A stretch of 8,719 bases of DNA from Epsilonproteobacteria bacterium 4484_65 (GCA_002085305.1 NATJ01000124.1:1-8719); one strand, 5' to 3'. Counted from the stretch's first letter, positions 1 to 6,397 are shown. Numbers and translations: made by a program. Notes: generated by a model not told the origin, from the sequence alone.

Positions 1-264
1 AAAAAAGAACCCATTGGTGCGGTTTGGTATGATACAGTTACTGCACCTGATGAAAAACAATTTGATATAACTCCTCTATTTAGTTGCCTTTTTGTGAACA
101 ATGGTCCTGATGAGGTATTGATCCAAATTAACAACAAATATCAATTCCCACTGGCAAAAGATGGTTGTTATGAGCTTAACTATGGATATCCAAAAATAAG
201 AAAAATATCCCTAGTCTGTGAATCAGGTAAGTCGGCTACGGTAGATATTAAGGGTGTTTATTAA
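1..264 (+). CDS. C-terminal part of a small beta-rich phage structural protein (5' end outside window)
   Basis: Frame 1 is open from the first base to a TAA at 262-264, giving 87 residues with no start codon, so the gene begins upstream of the window. The fragment alternates short hydrophobic strands with polar turns (for example VWYDTVTAP, LFVNNGPDEVLIQINN, KISLVCESGKSATVDIKGVY). This pattern suggests a small all-beta domain. No membrane segment or catalytic motif is visible. The next gene starts 21 bases later in the same direction, so it is probably co-transcribed with the attachment genes downstream. A role as a minor virion or tail-associated protein is inferred from position and the beta-rich pattern only; I do not recognise the family with certainty. 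Confidence 0.7.
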   Translation, partial: KKEPIGAVWYDTVTAPDEKQFDITPLFSCLFVNNGPDEVLIQINNKYQFPLAKDGCYELNYGYPKIRKISLVCESGKSATVDIKGVY

Positions 265-273
265 GCTCTCTTT

Positions 274-278
274 GAGGA
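274..278 (+). promoter_or_regulatory. Shine-Dalgarno site for the gene at 286
   Basis: GAGGA lies seven bases before the ATG at 286, in the short gap after the preceding stop codon. It supports ATG 286 as the start. Confidence 0.55.
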
Positions 279-285
279 TTTTAAA

Positions 286-909
286 ATGATTAGAATTTGG
301 GGCGGCGTTAGAGATTTAATAAATACTTTACTAAAAAGAGATTACCGTGACACTTTTCTAGTTTTACAAAAAGTAACCACTAAATATCCTTGGGGCAGTG
401 ATTTTGGCTACCTTTTAATGCTCAACCCTTCTCCCAGTGATTTAGATGGCAACGATACTTTAGATTATATAGAAAAAACTGGGATTACCGATACATCAGA
501 GGCACTGCAAATAGACCAAACCTTTGTATTTGCTGACCTTGAACATTATGATGCTCTACCTTCTAGTGGAGGTTATGTTAGGGCGGTAGCCCAAGCGGGT
601 GTTGCTAGGACGGGTTCAACAGATGGTAATGTTTACTTGACCAAGATCACCTTTGATCTAGGTTATGTGGACTCTAGCGGCAACTTTACATCAAAGTCCA
701 GTGCAACTGCAACAACTAATTTCAACACAAACTCTACAAGTTATGACCTCTGTAGCGGGCAGGCATGGCTCAGTTATGATTTTGACATTCCTAGTGGCTA
801 TAAATTGGCCTTACGGGTAAGGCTATACGGGAAAGTTGCTACCACTGAGAGCGGCAAAATGAAGTTGTGTTGCGGTAGAGGTTCTTATGATAGCTTCCTA
901 GAGTTCTAA
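286..909 (+). CDS. Hypothetical 207-aa beta-rich phage structural protein
   Basis: The ATG at 286 is preceded by GAGGA. Residues 1-30 form a helical, basic N-terminus (MIRIWGGVRDLINTLLKRDY). The rest is rich in Ser, Thr, Gly, Asn and Tyr with alternating strands, as in a beta-sandwich virion or tail-associated protein. Residues 72-95 (ALQIDQTFVFADLEHYDALP) and 163-207 (AWLSYDFDIPSGYKLALRVR and on to a C-terminal LEF) look like strands of such a fold. There is no signal peptide, membrane segment or enzyme motif. The stop at 907-909 is one base before the next ATG. Its place just upstream of a tailspike-like gene suggests a structural or adaptor role, but this is inference; the family is not recognised. 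Confidence 0.75.
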   Translation: MIRIWGGVRDLINTLLKRDYRDTFLVLQKVTTKYPWGSDFGYLLMLNPSPSDLDGNDTLDYIEKTGITDTSEALQIDQTFVFADLEHYDALPSSGGYVRAVAQAGVARTGSTDGNVYLTKITFDLGYVDSSGNFTSKSSATATTNFNTNSTSYDLCSGQAWLSYDFDIPSGYKLALRVRLYGKVATTESGKMKLCCGRGSYDSFLEF

Positions 910-910
910 C

Positions 911-1162
911 ATGGGTGTATTTGTTAAATTTAAAAAGCCAACAATTAAAGAGGTCGTCAAAAGATTAATCAAACTTGAAGAAGAAGTTGGCAAAATCAAA
1001 CCTGAAGTTATGAGTGCAGTAGAGCAAGAATTGAACACTAGGACAAAACAACTACAGGACTTGCTGGCAGAGGTAGTCGCTCTGGTTGCCTTATTAAAGA
1101 AAAAGGGCTTTATTACTCAAGAAGAAATAAAAAAGTGGTTGGTAGAGAAGAAAAATGGCTAA
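911..1162 (+). CDS. Small coiled-coil protein (83 aa)
   Basis: The ATG at 911 comes one base after the preceding stop, with no strong SD, so translation is probably coupled to the upstream gene. The product is almost entirely helical and charged. Residues 11-70 show heptad-like spacing of Ile, Leu and Val (TIKEVVKRLIKLEEEVGKI, then LQDLLAEVVALVALLKKKG), which predicts a coiled coil. Residues 68-83 form a short amphipathic helix ending in KKNG. The last eight bases overlap the start of the beta-helix gene at 1155, again suggesting translational coupling. Small coiled coils next to tailspikes can act in trimerisation or attachment; that role is inferred from context, and no named family is recognised. 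Confidence 0.75.
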   Translation: MGVFVKFKKPTIKEVVKRLIKLEEEVGKIKPEVMSAVEQELNTRTKQLQDLLAEVVALVALLKKKGFITQEEIKKWLVEKKNG

Positions 1163-2564
1163 TTACTATGTAGACCAGACACTTGGAGATGACAGCAATC
1201 CAGGCACAATAACACAACCTTGGAAAACGATAAGCAAAGTGAATTCTACTTCTTTTAGCCCAGGAGATAGTGTTTATTTTAAACGAGGGGAGGTTTGGCG
1301 TGAAACTTTGATTATTCCTTCTTCTGGTTCAGATGGCAACCCTATTACTTTTGGGGCTTATGGAACAGGAGATAAACCTAAGATTAGTGGTGCTGATGTT
1401 GTGACTGGGTGGAGTGGTCCTGATGAAAATGGAGAATATTACAAATCGGGATTTACCACGGTTCCCAAAATTGTTTTGAGAGACGGTTCAAGAATAAGCA
1501 AAGGAATGGTTGGTAGTTTGGGCGTTGATGAATGGGGATACGATAGCGGAACATTATATTTGGGATTTGACCCCACAGGCTATACAATTGAAGCAGGGCA
1601 GAGAACATCGCCTGTAACCATAAATGGAAAGTCATACATAACGGTACAGGATATCACTATTTACGGTGGCAACAATCGTGCTGATATGGATGCAGCGGGA
1701 GGCAACATCTGCATTTATAGTACATCTACCAATATTTTCCTAAGTAATATTACTTCTTATGCGTGCCATTTCAGTGGAATAGGCGTGGGTGGTAGCAATG
1801 TTTCTGATATAACTATATCCAACGTAGTTGTGTATGATACTCTGGCGGCTGGCATTCGCTTTGCTTCAGGCGTAACAAACAGTACGCTATCTAATTTTTT
1901 AGTACACGATTGTGCTATGCTTCCAAGTGATGATGGAGCTGGCGGTGATGGTGGAGGAATTGAGGTAACAACTGATTGTGACAATATCGACATTTTTTGC
2001 GGTGAGGTTTACAATACGGGAGCTGGGCTAACCTCATCACAGAAACCAGACCCAGGAATAGCTATATATCAATCCACCAACATTGATGTAACTAGGGTCA
2101 AAATACATAACTGTTATGGCGGCGGAGCTTATTATCGTTCTGTTACATCGGGCAAATCATGTAGTGGGAACTTTACTTATAACATAGTTTACAACAACGG
2201 AGACTTAAGCGTTACTTCTGATACTGTCTTATACGGCTTGAGACTCGGTGGCGTCGATGGCGGTAAAGTTACAGTTAATGTGTATAATAATGTTTTTGCA
2301 AGCAATAGATGCGAAGTTGTTGGTAGCACTGGTAAGATGGGAATGGTTTATGTTGGAAGCTACTCTAACATCGAGTTCAAAAATAATATACTAAAAGACC
2401 CAATTGGAGACTACTCTTATTATGTTTTAACAAGTGGAACATCAGTAACATATACGGCTTCCAACAACTGCTACTATACAACAGGAAATAACAATAGACA
2501 ATGGAGACTTTCACCTCAAAGTTGGTTCCCCATGCATAGATGCAGGGACAGATGTTGGTCTTGA
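1155..2564 (+). CDS. Right-handed beta-helix (pectate-lyase-like) tailspike/adhesin, N-terminal part of a split gene
   Basis: The 469-residue product opens with YYVDQTLGDDSNPGTITQPW, followed by TISKV, FSPGDSVYFKRGEVWRETL and GNPITFGAYGTGDKPKISG. This is the characteristic N-terminus of right-handed parallel beta-helix repeat proteins. Residues of about 150-440 are a ladder of short rungs rich in Asn, Ser, Gly, Thr and Val (for example YITVQDITIYGGNN, DITISNVVVYDTLAAGIRFA, VNVYNNVFASNRCEVVG), typical of polysaccharide-binding or depolymerising tailspikes. I cannot identify catalytic acids with confidence. The last 20 or so residues (RQWRLSPQSW and on to the stop) are out of character, while frame 1 carries the expected family C-terminus from about 2503. 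The true product therefore probably continues into the LamG region. The start is supported by an AGAGAAG-like SD just upstream. Confidence 0.88.
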   Translation: MANYYVDQTLGDDSNPGTITQPWKTISKVNSTSFSPGDSVYFKRGEVWRETLIIPSSGSDGNPITFGAYGTGDKPKISGADVVTGWSGPDENGEYYKSGFTTVPKIVLRDGSRISKGMVGSLGVDEWGYDSGTLYLGFDPTGYTIEAGQRTSPVTINGKSYITVQDITIYGGNNRADMDAAGGNICIYSTSTNIFLSNITSYACHFSGIGVGGSNVSDITISNVVVYDTLAAGIRFASGVTNSTLSNFLVHDCAMLPSDDGAGGDGGGIEVTTDCDNIDIFCGEVYNTGAGLTSSQKPDPGIAIYQSTNIDVTRVKIHNCYGGGAYYRSVTSGKSCSGNFTYNIVYNNGDLSVTSDTVLYGLRLGGVDGGKVTVNVYNNVFASNRCEVVGSTGKMGMVYVGSYSNIEFKNNILKDPIGDYSYYVLTSGTSVTYTASNNCYYTTGNNNRQWRLSPQSWFPMHRCRDRCWS

Positions 2565-2721
2565 TAGAGACTTTGATTACAATCCTGTTCCTTGGGGGAC
2601 GGCGCCTGACATAGGGGCTTTTGAGCTGGTTAGAAGGATAACTGTACTAAGACTGTCCCATCGTCCAGAGGACTGCCGAAGCGGAGGATGGGTTGACCTT
2701 AGCCGTTTTGGAAACCACGGA

Positions 2722-3351
2722 ATGCCTCACGGAGGAGTAAGGCCGTTTCAAATTGCTCCTGGGGTGATGGGATTTAAGTTTGATGGAGTAGATGATTATG
2801 TAGAATTACCCAAAGATAAGAGTTTAGATATAACCGATGAGGTAACGTTTCAAGCGTGGTTTTATGCTTTTTCTTTTGAAAGCCCAGAGGACTATCCAGC
2901 TCTTATTGACAGAGGAGGGTGGAATAGGAATTGGAAAGTTTGGTTTATAAAAGATCCGCCAAAAGTTCATTTGGTCTGGGGAAATGGAGACGATTACGAT
3001 ACTTTACAGAGTGATGTTATTTCAGCTAACCGATGGTATTACGTAGCAGTCGTATTTAAATCTGCTTCATATACTAAGCTATATCTTAATAATTTAGTTG
3101 AGGAAAAGGACACTAACGTTAGTTGGATAATACAGTCAGATTACCCTTTCACTATCCAAGACCCAGTCAGAGTAATGAAAATAGTTATTGCTGAACCAGC
3201 TATCATAGCTAGTGCTTGGTCTGAGGACGAAATCCGTGAAAACATGTATCGCTCACCCATCTACCGCATGCTCCGAGGACTGCCAAGGAGCTTTGTGTAT
3301 GTGAAAGTCCCATTTTATAGGAGGAGAAAACATGTTCAATTTAACCTATAA
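2722..3351 (+). CDS. LamG/concanavalin-A-like lectin domain, C-terminal part of the split adhesin
   Basis: The frame holds FKFDGVDDYVELPKDKSLDI, then VTFQAWFYAF, WNRNWKVWF, RWYYVAVVFKSASYTKLYLN and a C-terminal YRSPIYRMLRGLPRSFVYVK. This is the signature of a LamG_3/concanavalin-like beta-sandwich that binds carbohydrate. The nominal ATG at 2722 has no SD and lies inside the domain, whose first strand (GGWVDLSRFGNHG) is encoded upstream in the same frame. The frame is open back to 2449. It contains the beta-helix family terminus GSPCIDAGTDVGLDRDFD followed by APDIGAFE from about 2521. This fragment is therefore best read as the end of the gene starting at 1155. It would give a spike whose helix shaft is followed by a lectin tip, for surface glycan recognition. 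Confidence 0.82.
   Translation: MPHGGVRPFQIAPGVMGFKFDGVDDYVELPKDKSLDITDEVTFQAWFYAFSFESPEDYPALIDRGGWNRNWKVWFIKDPPKVHLVWGNGDDYDTLQSDVISANRWYYVAVVFKSASYTKLYLNNLVEEKDTNVSWIIQSDYPFTIQDPVRVMKIVIAEPAIIASAWSEDEIRENMYRSPIYRMLRGLPRSFVYVKVPFYRRRKHVQFNL
3319..3326 (+). promoter_or_regulatory. Strong Shine-Dalgarno site for the peptidoglycan-binding protein
   Basis: AGGAGGAG lies five bases before the ATG at 3332, inside the 3' end of the LamG frame. It fixes that start even though the two genes overlap by 20 bases. Confidence 0.75.
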
Positions 3352-3796
3352 AGACGAACAAGACCTTTATTACTACATAACAGAAGGCCGTTACCTCAAA
3401 TATGGCGACGGAATAACAAGAGATGGCAAATTACAAAGACTTGTCGCTGCTGCCCAATGGATGCTTTCTGGCCTTGGTTATGATATAGGCCCAGCTGGCA
3501 TAGATGGTAAGTTTGGCCGTGCCACAGAAGCGGCTGTCAAGGCCTTTCAAGCTGACCACGGATTGGCTGTTGATGGTATTATAGGACCTAATACGGTTCA
3601 TGCTTTAGTCTGGCACTATGTAAGGAAAGGAAGGCCACATCCAAAGGCCGCAACTGTGTATAAGGCAGAAGAGGTACCAGTGCCGCTTCCAGTTGGTCCT
3701 GAGTTTCCATGGAAGTTTTTGCTCTTTGCAGGTGTAGGAGCAGTTTTGATAGCATTACTATGGACTAAAAAGAAGGAAAGCGAAAAGAAAAAATAA
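3332..3796 (+). CDS. Peptidoglycan-binding (PGBD1-like) protein with C-terminal membrane anchor
   Basis: Residues 33-94 match the PG_binding_1 fold. They include KLQRLVAAAQWMLSGLGYDI, GIDGKFGRATEAAVKAFQAD and GLAVDGIIGPNTVHALV, with the typical DGxFGxxTxxAVxxFQ and VDGxxGPxT signatures. Residues 100-125 form a Pro-rich linker. Residues 127-144 (WKFLLFAGVGAVLIALLW) are a single membrane span followed by a very basic tail (KKKESEKKK). By the positive-inside rule the tail faces the cytoplasm (or particle lumen) and the PG-binding domain faces out. No hydrolase domain is present, so it should bind rather than cut the wall. It lies between the adhesin and the large helical structural gene. Possible roles are particle-wall docking, an anchor in a membrane-containing virion, or a lysis accessory. 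Domain identity is secure; role is inferred. Confidence 0.88.
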   Translation: MFNLTYKDEQDLYYYITEGRYLKYGDGITRDGKLQRLVAAAQWMLSGLGYDIGPAGIDGKFGRATEAAVKAFQADHGLAVDGIIGPNTVHALVWHYVRKGRPHPKAATVYKAEEVPVPLPVGPEFPWKFLLFAGVGAVLIALLWTKKKESEKKK

Positions 3797-3803
3797 AGGA
3801 GGG
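3796..3803 (+). promoter_or_regulatory. Strong Shine-Dalgarno site for the large helical protein
   Basis: AAGGAGGG overlaps the last base of the preceding TAA and ends four bases before the ATG at 3808. The two later pieces of this coding region (TTG 4425 and TTG 4783) have no comparable site, which supports a single translation start here. Confidence 0.75.
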
Positions 3804-3807
3804 TAAA

Positions 3808-4464
3808 ATGGCCAAAGATGTATTAGACGAAGTAGTGTTACAAAAAGAGTTTTCACCAGAAGGAACAGAAGAAGAGGAAATCTTAAAGAAACTAAAAAAG
3901 AAAGAGGAGAAGGCCGAAAAAACAGAAAAACCAAAAGTGGGAAGACCATCCAAAAAAGAAGAGGCATTGAAACTGGATACCCAATTAAGGAGAGAGGCAA
4001 CAAAGGAACTTACAAAGGACTTTAGACATCTCCTTGGTGCAGCAAGTGAGGTAGCTTTCTACAAAAGAGACCCAAAATTTGGTAAAAGACACTACTTAGT
4101 TACTCTTGATACACCCGACTTGGGCAGGTTTAGCAACCTAAATGAGTATATAGAGGCCTATCTTGTGCCTAAATTTGGCCGTGGTGAATATGTAGCTCAA
4201 TTTAGAGTAAAGCAATCAGATGGACCAGATGAAATACATGAGCGGGTAGTAGATACTGGAATTGACTTTGCAGAAACCCCTGAGTCTCAATTGGAACAGG
4301 TGACCAAAATACATGATGAGATTAGGAAATTGGAAAGGGAAAGGGCCGAGTTAATGAAGCAACACTTTTCTGAACAGATAAATGCACTTGAGAAAAAAAT
4401 GATAGACAACTACAATGGGCAAACTTGCTTTTGCCTGTCCTTACTCCATTTTTACAGAGTATGA
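3808..4464 (+). CDS. Large helical virion/scaffold-like protein, N-terminal fragment
   Basis: The ATG at 3808 has a strong SD. Residues 20-60 are Lys/Glu-rich and include VGRPSKKEE, which resembles a nuclear-type AT-hook core but may only be a basic linker. Residues 70-150 form a compact mixed domain (RHYLVTLDTPDLGRFSNLNE, YIEAYLVPKFGRGEYVAQFR). Residues 158-197 form a charged coiled coil (QLEQVTKIHDEIRKLERERA and on to ALEKK). After K197 the product changes to a Cys/Phe-rich tail (QTCFCLSLLHFYRV) that does not fit. Reading frame 3 after the A7 tract at 4393-4399 gives KNDRQLQWANLLLPVLTPFL, a natural amphipathic continuation. I therefore read this as the first piece of a protein extending to 5499. 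A structural role is inferred from neighbours; no family is recognised. Confidence 0.75.
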   Translation: MAKDVLDEVVLQKEFSPEGTEEEEILKKLKKKEEKAEKTEKPKVGRPSKKEEALKLDTQLRREATKELTKDFRHLLGAASEVAFYKRDPKFGKRHYLVTLDTPDLGRFSNLNEYIEAYLVPKFGRGEYVAQFRVKQSDGPDEIHERVVDTGIDFAETPESQLEQVTKIHDEIRKLERERAELMKQHFSEQINALEKKMIDNYNGQTCFCLSLLHFYRV

Positions 4465-4793
4465 TTGACAAAGGTAAAGGAGAAAAAGATGTACTTGATA
4501 CTGCATTAAAATTTATGTCTGTTTTAGAGACAAGGAGACAAGATACAGAGAAAATCATAAGTGCCATGGAAAAGATTGGCCAAAATAAGAGCCTTGTTGA
4601 CCAGTTGGTTGAGAGAGTTGCTACTGACCCAAATAACATAAAGAGAGCAATAGATTTTATGCTTGAGGCTAAGAAGACAGTTGGTGATAGAATAATAGAC
4701 AACCTACTTGGCAATCCATCTATCACAGGGATTTTGATGGATAGACTTTTGCCCAAAAAGGAACCGCCTCAACCAAGCCCTTTTGGCACATAA
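4425..4793 (+). CDS. Large helical virion/scaffold-like protein, middle fragment
   Basis: This frame is open from 4392 to the TAA at 4791-4793. The only plausible initiator is TTG at 4425, which has no SD and lies inside the upstream frame, so independent translation is unlikely. The 122 residues are strongly helical: LLPVLTPFLQSMIDKGKGEK, then DVLDTALKFMSVLETRRQDT, LVDQLVERVATDPNNIKRAI and DRIIDNLLGNPSITGILMDR. They end in a Pro-rich hinge (PKKEPPQPSP). The helical, Lys/Glu/Met-rich style matches the pieces on either side. The simplest reading is a central helical domain of the 3808-5499 gene, displaced by a missing base or a minus-one slip at the A tract. It resembles no enzyme, and I cannot assign a family. 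Confidence 0.6.
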   Translation: MLLPVLTPFLQSMIDKGKGEKDVLDTALKFMSVLETRRQDTEKIISAMEKIGQNKSLVDQLVERVATDPNNIKRAIDFMLEAKKTVGDRIIDNLLGNPSITGILMDRLLPKKEPPQPSPFGT

Positions 4794-5499
4794 AGATAGA
4801 ATTAGTGAGACAATAGAGACTATGAGAGGACTAAAAGAGATTATGGAGATTGTGTCCCCGCCTAGACCAGCAGCAGAGCCACCTAAGAGTCCTATGAGGC
4901 AGATGTTAGACACAATGAAGGAAATGAAGGAACTTGGCGAGGTATTAAAGCCCCTTTGGGGAGTATCAGAGACAAAATGGGGTGCCATTACAAGTGTATT
5001 TAGTAAGGTTATAGAGGGCCTTGCACCTACGTTGCAGAAGATTGCAGAAGGATATGCATCCGCTCAGGCAGCTAGATTGTATGAAGTTCAAACTAAATTA
5101 AGAGGCCTACCTCTAAAACCAGAGGTACCTGCAAGCGAAGTTAAGGCAGAAGAAGAAGTAGAAAGGCCACCAGAGGTAAAAGAAAGACCTGAAACCCCTG
5201 AGACCATAGAAAAAGCTGTAGAAGTGATTAAAAAGCCAGAAAAAAAGACATTTGAAGAGATTATTATCCACACTGTCCATGAGCTGGCTGAGTCAGGTAA
5301 GGTTGTTGACGCTGATAGTCTAACAGCTAACATTTCTAAAAACCTAAAAGAGGCAATGGAAAATGGAGAGGTAGAGACAAAGGAAAATCTGCCTGATGAA
5401 CTCTTGAATGCTCTATACAAGGTAATCCCAGATTACAAAAATTATGAACCTGTGGCTAAGACGATGGTGAATAACATCTTACAAAACCTAGGAGCATAA
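4783..5499 (+). CDS. Large helical virion/scaffold-like protein, C-terminal fragment
   Basis: The frame is open from 4738. Its nominal start is TTG at 4783, without an SD and overlapping the previous fragment by 11 bases. Residues 1-60 contain charged helices and a Pro-rich spacer (KDRISETIETMRGLKEIMEI, SPPRPAAEPPKSP). Residues 60-108 are a helical segment (VFSKVIEGLAPTLQKIAEGY). Residues 111-154 are a long Pro/Glu/Lys linker (PASEVKAEEEVERPPEVKER). Residues 155-238 form a compact helical C-terminal domain (TFEEIIIHTVHELAESGKVV and on to TMVNNILQNLGA). Deleting one T of the TTTT run at 4781-4784 would join it in frame to the middle fragment through SPLAHKDRIS. The gene ends one base before the GTG of the next. 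Low-complexity linkers between helical blocks suit a scaffold, internal core or tape-like protein; this is inference. Confidence 0.68.
   Translation: MAHKDRISETIETMRGLKEIMEIVSPPRPAAEPPKSPMRQMLDTMKEMKELGEVLKPLWGVSETKWGAITSVFSKVIEGLAPTLQKIAEGYASAQAARLYEVQTKLRGLPLKPEVPASEVKAEEEVERPPEVKERPETPETIEKAVEVIKKPEKKTFEEIIIHTVHELAESGKVVDADSLTANISKNLKEAMENGEVETKENLPDELLNALYKVIPDYKNYEPVAKTMVNNILQNLGA
5490..5494 (+). promoter_or_regulatory. Shine-Dalgarno site supporting the GTG start at 5501
   Basis: AGGAG lies six bases before GTG 5501, within the last codons of the upstream gene. It favours the GTG start over any downstream ATG. Confidence 0.6.
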
Positions 5500-5500
5500 G

Positions 5501-5989
5501 GTGGAGGCAATAAGGCTTAAACCTGGAAACTATGACTTAGCAATAGATATAAGCCTACCATTTTGGGCTGAGTATGTACCATTTGTAGGCGGATGGAAGA
5601 GCATAAATCCTCTTGATGTAAAAAAGGCGGCGGAGACAGTCTTTCCGCCGCTTGGAGTAACATTAAATGCTATTGATGCTCCTGGGATGTTCAGCGATAC
5701 CTATGAATTTTATATAACGGCTGAGAGTGAAGTTGATGTAAATGAGCTTGCAAGACAGCTAAGAGATTATTTAAGAGATAGAATAAATAAGTATATAAAA
5801 GTCACCCCTAAAGAGGCAATTGAGCTTACCCCAGAACAAATAGAAAAAAAGGCAAAAGAAAACTTTTTAAGAGGACTGGGAGATTTTGTTAAAAAAGTAG
5901 CTTTTATAGGTGCTTTAGGACTTGTTGTTGCCCTTGCTTGGAGTCCACCTGTTAAGGCTTTATTTCAAGTTAAGCGTAAGGAAGAATAG
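5501..5989 (+). CDS. Small membrane-anchored protein (162 aa, one C-terminal span)
   Basis: The GTG at 5501 follows the previous stop by one base and has an AGGAG SD. Residues 1-100 form a mixed alpha/beta soluble domain (IRLKPGNYDLAIDISLPFWA, SDTYEFYITAESEVDVNELA, RQLRDYLRDRINKYIKV). Residues 103-130 are a charged helix (PEQIEKKAKENFLRGLGDFV). Residues 133-148 (VAFIGALGLVVALAWS) form one membrane span, followed by a short basic tail (VKALFQVKRKEE). There is no N-terminal signal peptide, so it is probably tail-inserted. It is the second of three single-span membrane proteins encoded in this block and is followed three bases later by the third. A particle-membrane, injection or lysis role is possible; the family is not recognised. 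Confidence 0.75.
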   Translation: MEAIRLKPGNYDLAIDISLPFWAEYVPFVGGWKSINPLDVKKAAETVFPPLGVTLNAIDAPGMFSDTYEFYITAESEVDVNELARQLRDYLRDRINKYIKVTPKEAIELTPEQIEKKAKENFLRGLGDFVKKVAFIGALGLVVALAWSPPVKALFQVKRKEE

Positions 5990-5992
5990 AAA

Positions 5993-6391
5993 ATGAAAGA
6001 CTGGCCTAAATATCTATTGGCTATTGTTGGTGTTTATTTATTATATAAATTTACCAAAAAGAGAAAAATCAAACCACTAAAGCCAACAGAGCCAATAGTA
6101 GGTGGACCATGTGAGTATGAAGAAGTTAATGGATTATGCAAGCTAAGTGTGCCTTATAAAATAAATAATAAATACAGAGTAAATGTCTCTGTTGTTGAAC
6201 TGGAAAAAGGCTCTATCCCTGAGGGAAGAGTTTTTAATTTAATAGTAAATGGTGACTATCTAACAAAAGAGTTTCTAGAAAGGAACAACATAAAAGGTGG
6301 AGAGACATATAAATGCCTAGTAAAGTTTATTAAAAAAGGCACTTGTACCCCTATTATAATTGAAATTCCTGGATTGGGTTATGCCTCTTGA
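5993..6391 (+). CDS. Small membrane protein with N-terminal anchor and four-cysteine domain (132 aa)
   Basis: The ATG at 5993 is preceded by AAGGAAG inside the previous gene's end. Residues 6-20 (KYLLAIVGVYLLYKF) are an uncleaved membrane anchor followed by a dense basic patch (TKKRKIKPLK). The positive-inside rule therefore predicts that the C-terminal domain stays on the cytoplasmic or particle-interior side, unless the protein sits in a virion membrane. The domain, residues 37-132, is beta-rich and holds four cysteines at 40, 49, 108 and 118 (GGPCEYEEVNGLCKL; YKCLVKFIKKGTCTP). The near-symmetric pairs could form two disulfides or a metal site. No known family is recognised. The next gene follows after a 22-base gap that carries an ideal SD. 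Confidence 0.75.
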   Translation: MKDWPKYLLAIVGVYLLYKFTKKRKIKPLKPTEPIVGGPCEYEEVNGLCKLSVPYKINNKYRVNVSVVELEKGSIPEGRVFNLIVNGDYLTKEFLERNNIKGGETYKCLVKFIKKGTCTPIIIEIPGLGYAS

Positions 6392-6397
6392 GATGCC

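Larger units (their letters stand above)
1155..3351 (+). other. Composite interrupted gene: beta-helix plus LamG adhesin (about 730 aa if read through)
   Basis: Frame 3 encodes the beta-helix up to about 2490-2502. Frame 1 then encodes GDFHLKVGSPCIDAGTDV from 2503 onward and runs without a stop to TAA 3349-3351. A +1 change of frame, or a small insertion or deletion somewhere in 2449-2503, joins the two. No obvious slippery sequence is visible there. The stretch between the NNCYYTTGNNN rung and the terminal GDFHL motif also looks shorter than usual in the family, so a small deletion is as likely as a one-base error. Whether the cell makes one protein cannot be told from this sequence. Confidence 0.75.
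3808..5499 (+). other. Composite interrupted gene: one helical protein of about 560 aa if both frame breaks are repaired
   Basis: Three consecutive frames (1, then 3, then 1) carry helical, Lys/Glu-rich pieces. Only the first has an SD. The junctions lie at an A7 run (4393-4399) and at a T4 run close to the TAA at 4791. Adding one A at the first and removing one T at the second gives an uninterrupted reading frame. Homopolymer junctions fit sequencing indels, slippage during transcription or translation, or mutational decay. Confidence 0.65.

Noticed and set aside
264..286. Possible promoter or terminator in the gaps between genes
   Set aside because: The gaps are only 1 to 22 bases, with no hairpin plus T-run and no convincing -35/-10 pair; the genes appear to share one transcript.
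1453..1993. Open frames on the minus strand inside the beta-helix gene
   Set aside because: They are antisense to a well-supported protein, have low-complexity translations and lack ribosome binding sites.
2722..2724. ATG 2722 as the start of an independent lectin gene
   Set aside because: There is no SD, and the first strand of the LamG domain plus the beta-helix terminus are encoded upstream in the same open frame.
3758..4003. Leu/Phe/Ser-rich minus-strand open frames that look like membrane proteins
   Set aside because: They mirror the Lys/Glu-rich codons (AAA, GAA, AGA) of the plus-strand gene; the hydrophobic translation is an artefact of that composition.
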